64,000 nucleotides of DNA, from the NCBI GenBank assembly GCA_903813345.2, contig CAIIXF020000005.1, positions 33,235,375 to 33,299,374 of the forward strand, written 5' to 3'. The notes under the pieces are model-generated. The model did not search any database and was not told where the DNA came from. It saw only the letters and a program-made list of their open reading frames with translations. The translations under genes and the position numbers were made by a program. This DNA comes from Owenia fusiformis (Eukaryota; Annelida; Polychaeta; Sabellida; Oweniidae). Of the stretch, positions 34,801-49,800 are shown in pieces; the stretch's first letter is position 1, and each line of letters starts with the position of its first letter.

Positions 34801-37800
34801 TGCACTAATTATTATATTTTTGAGGCAAATCATTCTTCAGACATAAGGTGTCCGTGTTTTCAGCTGCTAGTGACATCAATTAACTGGATTATTTACCTAT
34901 TCTGATAAAAGATGGCATGGTAATAGTATTATTAGGTAAATAAATACAAATAAAGAAACAACAGAGAAGGTTTATGAATTTATTTGATATGACATTAGTT
35001 CCCTATTATATGTTAATTGAAGTAAAATGATTTGTTTTACCATTTAAAGGTTTAATACTGAAATGTCTCATTTTTGTTAAATTAGGCATGATAGCCAAAG
35101 TAACTCACTTCTATTTTTTATTTAAAAGGGCATAAAGAAGTCATAGTTGCTCAAGTTAATACATATTTGAAGTTAGTTTACCTAGGATTAGCCTATATAC
35201 TTTATACAGTAATCTGGATAAAACAGATTAAAAGAGGTCTCCCCAAATTAAAAAATATTTACAATTTACACTGGCAATAAAATGACTCCATGCCTTAACA
35301 TAGGAGGAATGAATTGAAGTGTACAGCTTAAGGTCATATGAATTCCATGATAATCACCTTTTTCGAAAATAAGTAAATGCATCCAATGTGACATACTAGT
35401 AAATACCTACACGGGATGGATTCAATGAATTAATAATTACCCAATATTGATTTTGATATTTTTTGTTACCTAATTAACAAAATATTGGACAAAAACATGC
35501 AAAAAATGAAAAATTGATCCAAAACGTTCTTAGATTATGATCTAAAATTACTAAATTATCAATTGAGCAAAAGTGACAAAGTTCTGTAAAAAACTGAAGT
35601 GGGTGACACTTTTATACAAATGTGAAATGTAATTATGATATGAATGATAATATATTATAATATATTATAAAACATCCATAACTTATTCTTTTTAAATGTA
35701 CATCTATAAAAATACACATATTAATGTTTAGATCTGTAAATAGAGTGCAGTGACACAGACACCAATTCTGTATTAAATCAAGTGTAAGTTAAACATTAAA
35801 TCAATATTAGGGTATTGAATAAGCCAGGGGCAACAACTTTTGCTTATTCTCGAGGAGCAGGTATCAGTTTAAAACTTGCACTACTCTTGAATTCTGGTGT
35901 GTCCACATACAAATTCGCAACCAACTGCCCTCCTGAAATTCTTAAGTATAACCCAGTTGTTGATTTTAAATGCAATGTTATGAAACCCGGCAAAAATTCA
36001 TCTTCAACCAATAAGAATGTTGTTTCCTGCTTGAAATTTGCATTAGAAGTATGATCCGCCAAGTTCTGCAGTGACACAGTCAGACCAGTTACATGGACCA
36101 TGTTCCCTGTTCTGTCATCAGAAATAAGTGAGACGGCCGAGTTGTTTTGCTGTGTGATTCCAGGTATTTGAATATATAAGGCTTGCCAGGTAGCCATCTG
36201 GCTAGAAAGCCAGAGTTGATTAGTGTTCTGTACCCCAATATAGCTTGAGTTATCACTGTTTGGATTGAGATAGTAGGGGCCATCCAGCATGGATCCTAGA
36301 AAATTAACACATTAATAGTTGATGTGTAAAGAATCCCAGAAGTATAACTTTGTTAACGAAAGTCATTTCAGATATCTGGAAACAAGTGTTTCAAGGTAAA
36401 AATTGGCTGAGATAATTGAACGATAATTTTGCGTTGCCACCTTTTAGATTGAAATCAAACCAAACTTGGTGAGATCAATTTTCCTATATTTATTCCCCGT
36501 CTTTCCAAATTGTCACTGAGAAAAAATACCTTTCTGTGAAATAACTATTATCCTATATGTCCTCTGGTTTTCAGGACTGAACCAAAAACATTGTTGATAA
36601 AATTGGCCTACTATTTGTGCTCTTATTCTACTAATATACATGCACAATTCTTATAATTTGATTCATTTGAATTATAAAAGACCTGCACAAGAAGTTAGTT
36701 TTAAAAATGTACATCTCTAAGAGTAGATAATACCTTTTACTTACCTGGGCGTGACTCACATATAAACTGTGCAGCATCACAGAAGGTATCGTGCCATTTT
36801 CTGTCTTCAGGTTCATAAAGAACTATGCATTCGGTTGAAGGATGGTCTGGCTGGCCGCCTCCCCATCTGTAAAAAATGTATTGTGAAAAACTGAGATGCT
36901 GCATCTCTATATGTAGTACAAGTTTTGATATGTCAAGGTATTGAAAATGTTTTTTGTTCTTCAAAATACAGGCTGGGCCAAAAAAACAATATACAAGTTT
37001 AAAGATGAATATGTATATGTTTAACCATATGCACGCCCAGTGATTGTACAAAATGGATGGAGGGGGGATTAGGCGATTTCTGTAAGAAAACTCAACAAAT
37101 TTGGAAGATTTATTTTTTCAAGAGAAAATTTAAAAATATGTTAGGCCATCTAGTATTTTTTTGAACTGATACCCTTCTAAGATATGAGATCTATTAAAAA
37201 AGGCGCATCATCACCAACTTGCAAAAGTCAATGTTTTTGCTATAAATGTAATAAATAGGTATAAGGGACGTTATTATCACAATACTATTGACATTGCTGA
37301 TATAGACTATCGTCCATACTTTTCATGTTATTTTTTCTCCATAGGACTAAAAAAAAGTCTATGGGAAATGAACAATTTCAACCTTATAATTTTAGATTCC
37401 AGGTCCCCTCATACATAGTAAAATAGAATGTATTTAGTACAAAATGTTAAATAGTAGTTCTGTTGAAATTGCTTTTCCATTGCTGCAGACTGATAGCATT
37501 TATAAATTGTGTCAAGTCACACAATACTCTAGCATCTAAAAGAGAAAATGGAAAACATTTTCCATTCCTTCCTTAGGTTTGCAGCTTGAGAGAGACTAAA
37601 ATAATCAGTTTTGTTCAGTCAATTACCTTGTAAATTCAATAGGGCTTCCATCATCCCAAGTTTCATAAATGTTTTCATTTGGGTTCTTCTGCTTCAATCC
37701 TGAAACAATTAGATCTTTTGCTTAGACTTGCACAATCTTCCTCCTGTATGTAATATTGTTTAGTCAGCGTCAGTTTCTATTTGAATCACTGTGCTTTTGA

Positions 37801-40800
37801 AAATCATTGGCCGAATAGAATTGGAGAGGATAAAAGTCCTACCATTATTATTAAGCTTATGGTATCACCATTCAAGATTCCTGTATCCAAGTTGAAAATT
37901 AGTGTGACATTTTTAAATTTCTGTATCCATAGCAACCATTTGAAATTATATAGTTCACTTTTTTAGAAATACTTCTTGTTGGGATTTTGAGTAATGAAGA
38001 AATGAAAAATAAGAAAAAATTAAGGAGCATTATAGAATGACCATGTCACTTGTCCCTTTATGCCAATTTGAATAAAAGATATTTTAACTTACCTATCAAA
38101 ATGAAACTAGTACCACTGATAATGGTGTTAACAAAATTACTCTCTGCTTCGTCATTAATGGAAACCAAATAGCCATTAGATGCATGACAGTATTCGGAGG
38201 CATCATCATAAGTTCTCACTGGAGTCACTACGTACTCATAACAGTGACCATTGTAGTTCAAGTTGTTATAACATGCTGTAAATGAAAAACTTTAAATGAT
38301 AATCCTGCTGAGGTCCAAAGTCATATTGTGACCTTGTCATATCTTAATTGTTTCACAGTTAAGTTAATTATCTTTGTTGAAATCAGGTTTTAATTGCATT
38401 TAAAATTCAGCTTTAAAAACAACTTTACAAAGGAACATGTCAAATACTTGAAGAATAATAAAAAAAACTAGGAAGTACATGTTGTATCACACAGCAGCTT
38501 ATTTGTGAGGACATCTCTGGAACAGATAGTCTGAAAAACAATGAAAAACTTTTGGTTGATCAGACTACATTTTCAGTTGAAAATACTTGAATGTTGAATA
38601 TATTTGTGCACCCCTTTTCAATTGTAGTACATTGGATACAACCTAGCTGTTGTAATGTATAACTAGACTCTTCAATCTCCAGTTCTCTTGACTGAATTAA
38701 GTCCTAAACAGACTATATATTTAGGCTAAAACCAAATTAAAATGAAAAATATATTTTTGGTATGTTGAAAGAAAAATGTCTAATAAAGAAACTTACATTA
38801 GAATTTGCAAGGTGTTGCTTGGACATTTGTATGTACTGATAGCTGGAATCTTCCACCAGGTCAAATCCTTCTCCGATTGTCCCCTTATTCAACACACACA
38901 TTTTTCCACCAGCACTTTTGTCCATTATCTTAAAGTTCACTGAGGCACATGTTTGCCATTTATTACACTCTCTAAGACATTGTAGCTCATTCTCAACAAA
39001 AATTGTAGTGATCTCAGCATTTGGAAGCATCTTGCCATCAACTATAGTCTCGTAGATTGTTGTTTGTGATGAAAACAACGAACTTGAAGATCCAGAATGA
39101 ATTCTTCTTATAAAAAGACATTGCATGAGAGCTATGAAAGTGACCTTCATATTAGTTTTTGTCTGTGTGATGTGCATGACTATGATGTACAATACTTACT
39201 TGAAATATTGAAATGGATTTAAAATTCCAGATGGAATTTTTCAGATGAATTAAGAAGCAATGAAAAAGTCCTATGAATTTGACCTTGATATTTATTTTCT
39301 TCTAGCCTGTGTTAATTGTTTGTTTGCTAGAGCTTGCTAATTTATGTAGTATGTTCTAGTCTTAAATGTTCATTTTCCTAACTGTCTTTTAACACTTTTA
39401 TGTTTCTTCTTTTGGCACTTGTACTTTTATTATGTTGCTCAAATGGTGTATGACTATGTATAGTTAAAATAGGTTTGCTTGATGCTGTGATAAAATATCA
39501 AATGTGGAAGTTAATCAGTTCTCATCTTAAATTTTAATTTTCGTAGCTGTCCTTATACTTTTGTGTTTCTTCTTTTGGCACCTGTGGTTTTATTATGTTG
39601 CTCAAATGGTGTATGACTATGCATAGTTAAAATATGTTTGCTTGATGCCGTGATAAAATATCAAATGTGGAGGTTAATCAATTAAATTATGGCGTCAACT
39701 TCTGAATTATTAAATAATTATCCATTGATTGTAGATTTTACTTAGACTCAAAAAGACCTATGAAGTTCCATACAGAAAATGTTGTGTAAAGAAAGTTGAC
39801 TTTTAAATGAAGGTAAATTTTTTCCTTTCCCACTAGACTGCCAGAATAAGTTTCCCTGTTCCAAAATAATGACCACTTGCACTTTCTATGTTAGAAAAAT
39901 GTTGCTCAGAAAGCTGAATCTTCATTTTTGTTTCTCACAACTAAATATTCACTGTGTGCCTTGATCAATTGCATTTTTTATTGAGTAACACTAGGGACAA
40001 ATTCTTATTTCTTAGGTGAATGTTCCATGCTTCAATTGTCTGAATGATCAAAAATTATAGTGACATCGATTCAACTTCCTGTTCATTTCTAATAACCAGG
40101 GGTCCATTGTCTTTTACAATGATGTTATTATATCCATAGTTACAACAATTGATTTGAGATTACTTAATTTCCAGACCTGTCAATGACCCACTGAGTCTGA
40201 CTTTAGAATTTGGTGCTTTTGACTAAACTGTGTGGGATATGATTGATTTATTATTTTTTCTTGGAAATGAAGCACTGCCATAACATTATTGACTTGTAGT
40301 TATCATTTTTTACTGATGTTTTATTGTAAACCTTTCATGTCATCTCAAGTTCAACTTCGAGAACTCATACAGCCCTATCAAAATTCCAACAATTAATTTA
40401 AGAGTTCTACATGTAGTTTTCATATCAACAAATATATTCCTTTTGTTTTATTCCTCAAAGTATGTAAGGAAATTAATTTAATGCATTTTTCACCGAACAT
40501 GTTTAATGTTTTGTTTTGAAATGATAAGGAAGATTTTATAGATTCATGATGATAGAATTAAATTTATTCTTTAGAAGATTGAGTTATTTCTGTTTGCTTA
40601 GGTAAAATTGGTTTCAACAAAATCAAGATCATATACCAAAGTACAAATCGTTGATAACCCTTAGTCTATGATTAAGGATGTCTTCTAACAAAAAAGAACT
40701 GGACAGGGAAATTGATCTCTATATCATAACTGAACATACATGTATGTTTGTAATTACTCAAAGATACTTTGAAGTCAGATTTTAGCATTTACTTGTAACA

Positions 40801-43800
40801 TTTAAAGGGGTTTTATCGATTATCTTTGTATTATTAGACATTCCGCTACCCTAAAATGCCAGCTAGGAGGTCCCTTACCAGACAAAGGATTAGCTTTGTC
40901 ATTAGTGTCTTTTGTAACATGCTGCTTTGTAGAATATTAATTATTCATTGTGTAATTACCCAGATGCGAGTAGGTAGTTACCATTTTCACCACTAAATGG
41001 CCTAGTCACATAGCCCGGCCGATGAGGTTACGATGAGCCAGCGATGCAATTTTCACTGAACTCGGCCGAACACCAGCTGGACATCCGTGGCGTTTGTTGC
41101 TTAAAACCGCATCGGTGGTAGCTCGGTGAAATTTGAACTTCGAAGTTAAATTTCACCGGGCTCTCACCGAGCTCCCTCATCATGTCATCCAACCCCATCG
41201 TAACCACATCGGAAAACACGTCGGCCGGTGCACGGCCGAGTATCGGCCGGTGTCCCGTGCATCTGAGACAACCAGAGGACGAGGTTTTTTAACGGACAGC
41301 GGCCGAGCTCCTACCGAGCTCCGGCCGATGTGGGACAGAGCATCGGCCGGTCACTGTTCAAAGCCCATTAACAACCCGGCCGGCGATCGCACGGTGTCCT
41401 GTTACCTGCTCGGGTACCGGCCGTATTCCTTCCGATGTCCGGCCGACATCCGGCCGGTAGTGGCTGCCACATCGGCAGAAAAAACTACCATTTTGAGACA
41501 GACTCCGTACGGTCGTCGGTCGGTGTTTGGTCGGTCGCCTGAAGATGTCCGGACGGAGTCCGTTCACGTCACCGAGCTCTGCTTCCGATGAGGAGAGCTC
41601 GGTGGCACCAAAAAAATCCACCGAGCTCTACCGATGCCGGACATCGGCCGGGCTATGTGACTAGGCCATAAATGGCTGATTCGTGGTTATGGCAGGGTAT
41701 TAGAAAGTTCCCTTAAACTTGAATATTCATCAGTTTTTAGTGGTTCAATTTTCAAATTACCCTTGTGTATCTGATAGTTATACACATTGAAATATGTCCA
41801 GTAAAAATTTTTTTATCTGTCCTATACAAGAAAAGATATTTCACTTTTTTGATTTTATAACATGAGGAATCTCCCTGACCTAGAAGTCACTTTTTCAAAG
41901 AAAATTAAATTTTCAAAGTTGATAAACACTTTTTAAAACCACATTTGTAGATGTGATTTTGCATGGAGATTTCAAATATGATATCACTGAATTTTAATTG
42001 TTAAATACGAAACTCAAAATTATTTCTACTTGCATCTAGTCAATTAGCTTTACCTAGATGTACAAACTGAAGATTGTATAATTTAATACGAACTCTTTTC
42101 ATTAAGAAGTTGTTAATAACCAGAACAACGGCAACGCCAAAGCGTAGCGAATCCCATCGAACAAAAATGGCTGGCATTTTTACAAACGAATAGCAAGTAT
42201 CATAGAACAACACACCAGAAAGGCCACCATTTTCAAAATGGTTGCTCACTAGCCAAGTTGTCATCAGAAGAAATAATATGCTTTTAAGTAGCCACCTCTA
42301 AAGTTTTTGAAAAATCGCACACGTACTTGTAAAATAACACACATAAAAATGGTGGCCATTTTTCAAAATGGCCGACTACTCCCCAAAGTTTTATTAGACA
42401 ATGTGCCATGCTTAAAGTATTCACATATCAAATATGAACAAAATCGCTCTACTACTTTTCGAGTTATAGTAAAATACGTTAAAATGGTGGCCATTTTTCA
42501 AAATGGCTACTGTCTACCAAAAGTGTCATTAGAAATAGACAGTGTGACATGCTTATAGTATTCACATACCAAATATGAACAAAATCACTTCACTACTTTT
42601 CGAGTTATAGTAAAATACATTAAAATGGCTCAAATTTTTTTTCAAAATGGCCGCCTTCTACCAAAAGTGTCATAGGACAGTGTGCCATGCTTATAGTATT
42701 CACATACCAAATATGAACAAAATCGCTCCACTACTTTTCGAGTTATATTAAAATACGTTAAAATGGCGGCCATTTTTCTATTTTTTCTTCAAAATGGCCA
42801 CCTTCTACCGAAAGTGTCATAGGACAGTGTGCCATGCTTATAGTATTCACATACCAAATATGAACAAAATTGCTCCACTACTTTTTGAGTTATAGTAAAA
42901 TATGTTAAAATGGCGGCCATTTTTCAAAATGGCCACCTTCTACCAAAAGTGTCTTTAGACAGTGTGCAATGCTTATAGTATTCACATACCAAATATGAAC
43001 AAAATCGCTCCACTATTTTTTGAGTTATAGCAAAAATCGTAAAATGACGAGTAAAGGCCGCCATTTTTCAAGATGGCTGCCATGTGCTTCTTTAATATCT
43101 ACATTTGTAGCATTATTAATGTCCTTTATAATTTTTTTACATTTAAAACATATTGCTATTACAGTTTTACATATCACATCTAAATTACTGTAAAATCGGC
43201 ACTAAAATGGCCGCCATTTTGAAATGAGCGGCCATTTTGAAAATCGGCTTTTGAGCAGAACTTCTACCCCCATAGGGTATATGTGTACAAAATATGATTA
43301 AAATCGGGCCAACGGTATTTGAGTTATTGCCCGGACGGACGGACAGACGGATGGACGGACGGACGGACGGACGGACGGACGTACGTACAGACGGATTGAG
43401 GCGTTCCCTATATCCCTCCGAACTTCGTTCGATGGGATAATAAAGCCTCTTTTTGCTTGTTTCGTGCTTTGATGGATGATGGCATTTTAGCATTATAACG
43501 CCTTCTCTAAGCATCACATCTAAATTTAATTTCTTATGTGCAGATAGTGATGTGGATTATAAAAATGTAGTATTACAGAACATGTATAATTAATCACTAC
43601 TTAGCAACTTTGAAGTTTAAGTGGGTTTACTAAAAGGTCCCTTTCTTATTTATGTTTGCTCCTAGCTAGAATCATTATACCAGCTAGGAGCATATATCAT
43701 TAATAAAGAGACCATTTAGTAAACCCACTTAAATTTCCCTTTATGAGTATTTTGCAATAGTGGATCAGATCAAGATGCCCACAAGAAAACATTCCAAATA

Positions 43801-46800
43801 TTTTGATGTGTTAACTGAAATTAGATTACACCAATTTGTTTTTTAAAAGGAATACAACTTAATGTTGTAACAGAAGAATCTAAAGAAGAGAAAATTGGAG
43901 ATTTTGGAATAACAATTATAATGATTTTTTCGTATGATGAGACCACAAAATTGCCCGTTTGTCCATCCATCTGTCAACAATTTTCAGACAAATGAAAATT
44001 GCCCTTTGTGTGAACTATTCTTCATATCCATTTTAAGGATGCTCATACAGTAATCCTTCTCCTCTCCAGTTATCCCCTTTTAGAGGCAACCGAAATTTTC
44101 AAAAAGGCTTTGGTATGGCTAAAGTGTTCTGTTTAAGAACCCCTATTCCAAATGATTAAAATTTTGAATTCATAAACTCAGTGTCTGTAACATAAACTAA
44201 CTGGATGAGACTCAATCAACCAGTGTTCTTCTGAGATAATGATGCTTTCATGATATCCCCATGATGATACCAACTGTAAGTCAGTGGTGCATATATCCCC
44301 ATGTAAAGTCTATACACCCTTGCTAAACTCCTCATTTTCTCAGAAGAATACTTGTTGATTAGCCCCAACCAGTAGAAATATGTAACTGAAAAGATATAGG
44401 AATCAATTCCAATTGTTTAGAATAGGAGCTCTTACAAGTAGCACATGTGTGCCATTTATTACACTCTCTAAGACATTGTAGCTCATTTTCAACAACAGTT
44501 GTAGTGATCTCAGCATTTGATAAAATCTTGCCATCAATTATAGTCCCATATATTGTTGTTTGTGATAGAAACATTGTATTAGAACTATGAATGGGACCTT
44601 TTATATTTTTCGATGGAATGATTCTCAGTCTTGAAGTAATTTGCATTTTAAAATATTTAAGCACAAGTGTCAAAGAGAGAGGACCAAAAACTGTTAAGGA
44701 AACCTAGCAAGAAAAGTGTAACCCTGTCATAAAAAATAGACCCTATATATATAATAGGATTGTATTAGTACTGATGCCCTTTTAGGGCCAAACGTACATC
44801 CAATATACATTTTTCAATAACAGTAAATATAGGCAATAAAGTAAAGAAAATATATATCCTAAAGCCATGATCTAAGGTGAAAAGAAATAATGTCCAACAC
44901 TCCCCTTTCTCCTCCAATTGAGAGCCAATATCACAATTCAGTTGGGATATATGAAGATGATCTGCGGTGTATTTTTGCAGTCATTTAGAAGTAATACCTG
45001 AAATTGATTTGTTGTAAAATTGCACTTTCATATATCTTATTTGTACTAAGTGTGCAATTCAGTTTGAAGAAAACAATTGCAATGTTATTGATCATTTTTC
45101 AAATTACAGATATTATGTTCCTGACAGAATAAGTGAGTAACTCCCATAATTATTTCGTATTCTTTCGTATTCATGAACATAATTTATTAAAATCACACTT
45201 ATTATATGAAGTATATGAAGTCTTATCAAATTGCAGGATGTGATCAAGTTAACAATCATGAGCACATGCTCTCTCAGAGCCGCACATGCGCAAAGGAAAA
45301 TTTCAAATCATGGAAATGGCATTTATTTCAGTTGAACATCATCATTTCATAACTACAGTAACACTATTTAAGTTACTCGATCCAAACTTGTAGAGAATAC
45401 TCATAAAACTACAGCAAACATTCAGAGATCAATTTCAATGGCAAATGAGGCCTGTTTATAAGATTGGAACGTGCCAATACATGTACCAATGCTCATCAAT
45501 GCTCATCAAATCTCCCCTCCTGTGTTCCTGAATAATTAAGTGATTAAGTGCTCCTTGTGTTTATTCATTTGTCTTTTAAGTAAGAAACCTCATTCAGGAT
45601 AGCTGCCATTCTTTCTTTGGTAACGCTGAACTGAGCATGCGGAGAGTGTACGCGAAATGATGTTATTAGATATGCCATTGCCATCTACTGATTAGTTGCA
45701 CAGTTAAATGGATCTTAATGGGATATTTAGGCATAAATAAAAAGTGATCAAAACACGAATATTATTTTTTGATATTTTTTGTGTTCAGATCCGTAAAACA
45801 AGAGTATTCAAAGAGTAATGAATGGGTTTTAGGAGTATTTTAAACTTTATCCCAAGAAGGGGGCGATGAAAATAGTCCAGAGAAATTATTGGAATGAATC
45901 ATAACTCACATTTAGTTATTTAACTGAAAAATTAAGTGACGTAAGTATGAAATCTCTGACATGTAATCTTAAAGAAGGGGGCGATGAAAACAGTCCAGAA
46001 CACTTATTAGTATGAATCATAAACTACTTTTAGTAAGTGAAATTACAGTAATTGACATATAGTATGACATAATGAGTATAGAATGACATACATGTAGCTA
46101 ATTTGGAGTTAAGTGTTTATTTGCACGTCAACAATTCTAAGTTTAAATGACAAACACCTTCTGTATATGACTCCAGCATTCAGTCGATGGTGATACATGT
46201 TTGAAAATATAAGATTAAATAAGAAACTTTTGTTCCTTGTTACTCATATCGTATTCACCCTGGTCATCTCCATTTTCATATCTACCCCATTGTCATCAAA
46301 TAAGAATGTTTGTTCATAATCAAGAATATTCTAATTTTAGCCATTCTTTTAAAGAAGCGATTCTTGGTGTATCTTACATATTTTCCATGTTTGTATTGAA
46401 TATTATATGGATTAACATATGATTTCTAGCCTTTAGGTCCAGCACTATACACACCATGTTTGCCCCACGTGTAAAATCCATATCCAATCCCTCCGAGTAA
46501 ACAATGTCTCCTGTTCCATCCATGATTGATGAAGAATTCATTTAAAATCAAAGTACATCTTTGCTGAATAAATTGCCTTCATTCACCAAATACCTAGGAT
46601 TTATTCATGCAACTTTTAAAGCATAAGCAGGTAAAGACCAAAAATGTCATGATACAAAAAGAGAAATGTAAGATCAATAGGATAGTTTCTAAATAGCAGA
46701 AAAATCAATGAAATCTCGTGCTGCCATCTTTTATTCAGCTTTTAACTCTGGCTAGAGCTCCATTCACTTACATGCTAAAATCTTGGAAAAGTGGCTTAAT

Positions 46801-49800
46801 TTCATGATTTATCAAAGTGTGTTTGTTGAATCTGTATAAAACTTGAATGATATACCACATGATGACCCTGTTTATGAACATGTTGTGATTAAACATGCTA
46901 ATGTTGATTGACATACAAATAATCCACGGTTTTAAAGAATTTTAGCATTGCATCTATGGACATTTGGCCCAACTTTTTTTAAATTGTCATAGAAAATTAT
47001 TCAAATTACATAACTGTGTAAATCAAAGCTATTTTAGGAGAAAACATTCCACTGAATTCAAATATACCATTTAAAAGAAGGTAATGTAAGTCATTAGAGG
47101 TCTAATATGCAAGTCTCTTAAAATCTCATGAAAAACGAGATTTAGCGAGATTTCAAAAGCTATATGGAAACTATACTATTAAAATAAGACTATCTACTTA
47201 TAAACTATGTTTCAAGTGTTTTTATTGATAAAGATCTGGATGGTTAATATATTTTCAAATAATGATGACTGATATAATTCATTAAAAAATATTGTTTAAC
47301 GAAAGGACCAAAACTTACACATCTGTTGGCCAGATCTGATTGTTTTAATTTTGTGGTTAAGATGGAGAATAAATGATGGAATACAGTGTATTTCCTGCAC
47401 ATGAAAGTACCAATGCAAGCAAATGATAGTGTGTCAAATTGCACCTTCCTGTAACCAAATCAAATTAAGCTACAAAATACATTCAATAACATAATTCTAT
47501 GACTCTTTAAGGCTAGGTTGTGCAGGCTGAGTTACTTAGCATTTATTGTACTTGATATTATACCTATTTTGAAAACAGTCTTTTCAGTGCCACTTTAAAG
47601 TCTCCCATTCTCCAACAGTACACAAATGCATTGCAAATTGAGTTACAAAATGTGAATAATTTAGTGAAATAAAAAACATTTGTAAGAGTTTCACTATGTG
47701 CTTTGTAATAAGATCTAGCCAAGTTCAGGATTAAGTAAGGTGAATATACTACGACCAAAATCCCATAGACAATTAGAATTGTTTTCAACAGTTTCATTTC
47801 TTTTCTCCAACACTTTATCTTTGTCCAGCTTTTGTCTATAGCCATTACCAGGATACAGACTTCTTTTTGACGTTTTCGAGCGATTTGAAATATCTTTCCG
47901 TAAGCAACAGCTTCTAACAGACCAATTATGGAGGCCTGTACAACCATGATCCACAGGATAGCGGTGCTGTCCACCACTGAGGCAAGAAGGCAAGGTGACC
48001 CAGGCTCCCAGTGGTTGAAATACATCAATAAAGAGATACACAGCAGCACATAAATCCATATACATGTAATGACTCCTAATATGACCCTTTTTGTTATATG
48101 CTCTTCATAGAAAAACGGCAATGTTATCGCTATTGCTCTTTCTATTGAAATCATACCCAGAAGTGTAAATGATAAAGAAGCTGTAAAAACAAGTCCCCAG
48201 AGACTTGAAAGACATGTCCATCTTTCTGTATATTCATCTTCAAGATTTAGCACTTCTGGCATGTTAATACGAAAGCTTGTAAATGGTAAAATAACCCCAA
48301 GAAGGAGGTCCGACACTGCCAAACTGCATATCCCTATATTAACAATTGTCTGGAGGTGTCTGAACTTGCATATTGCTGCAATCGTTAAACTATTTGAAAA
48401 CACAATTGGTACACTGACTGTGAAATATAACACACATCTCAAGGTAGCCATCTTATTTTCAAAGTTAATTTTTCCTTTTACATCTTCCATGGTGGTACAT
48501 GTAGCATTATTTATATGAAGACATTGTTTTATGCTTTCAAGTGAGTTTTCCGTACTCATATTGTCTTTGTGGGGCTGTCGCCAGTCTGGATAATGGTTTT
48601 ATTCTGGATCTAAATATAATTTGCTCTTTTAGCGGCACATTTGCCTTTGATCTTGTGAATTTATATTGTTTGAATTGCTGATGAATTTGAGATGTTTGTG
48701 TCCATTAAATGGTGATTAATTATTAATACATAGAATTCAAATAAAATGGGTAAGTGATAGTGCATGTGTATTTATTTGTGCGAATGAAAGAGAAATATTA
48801 ATGTTAATTTGAAAGCACTATCAAGTTCTGCTTGAAGCAATTCTTAATAACTTCTTCATATTTTGTAAATATTTTAGCTTTGTTCTAAAAATAGGTATTA
48901 TTTTTAGATCCTATGCATAAAAAGTGACTGAAACATCAGAGCATTGGAATATTGTTGAAAAGTCCTATTTTGTAAACAGACCAGAACATGTCCCTTAATA
49001 TATATTTTGTTGTTTTCACAATGCTGCTAAAATGAAGGCTTATTGCTGGATTCAAAATTAAGTTCAGAAAAGAAGGAATAGGGAAAAATCTGAAGAAAAA
49101 AGATCACAATAGACCCATTCTATTCTGTAAACAGTGTGTTACAGAATGATTGCACAAACAGTGTGCTACAGAATGATCTATACCAGTATGTGTGTATAGC
49201 ACAATGGATGGAGAAAAATTGGGGATCCAGAGGGTTTAATCATAATGCTTTACATGTCTATACCCACAGACACATGTTACTAGTGATCAACAGCCTATAT
49301 TCAATAGTCTGTTGTTCTATTAACCAATTGTTTTCATGATTTGACTGTCCAAATGGTAAAATATGGCAAATATTAACATATTCAATTACAATTTTATATA
49401 CTGTAGTGTACATGTACAATGAGTTGTTGAACAAAGGTTTATAGATTTTGAAATTCATCAATTCTAAAATTTGTCATACCCTGATGTATCCCTAGTTGAC
49501 TCATCATTAAATGATATTAATACTAGCAGATGATTATCAGAAGAACGACAATTTGTATAATAGCTTAAAAAGTGTTAAAACAGCAATTATAAGAGGGGCA
49601 TTGAAATGAAACAAGCGTTAAAAGTACACTTCTGTAGGTTGTACTGAAATGTACTTTTTAAATACTTTAAGTATATTTGTGCACATAAAATATACTTAAT
49701 TTTTAAGTTTAAAATAAAGTTATAATCAATTTTTTATGTATAAAATTGAGATCAAATATATACTGAAAATGTACTTAACTTTTCAAGGACAAAAAAGAAC

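Noticed and set aside
35815-36054. Plus-strand 79-codon frame
   Set aside because: It lies opposite the last lectin exon, whose minus-strand frame joins the others in phase and looks like a trefoil domain.
41133-41591. 152-codon open frame inside the GC-rich element
   Set aside because: Arg/Pro/Ser-rich composition follows from repeated cggccg and gagctc words, and a long frame exists on the opposite strand too. No domain or motif is visible.
42307-43080. Regular repeats resembling a CRISPR array
   Set aside because: Units are 138-145 bp and similar over their whole length, with no short repeat/unique spacer pattern, and the window is clearly animal DNA.
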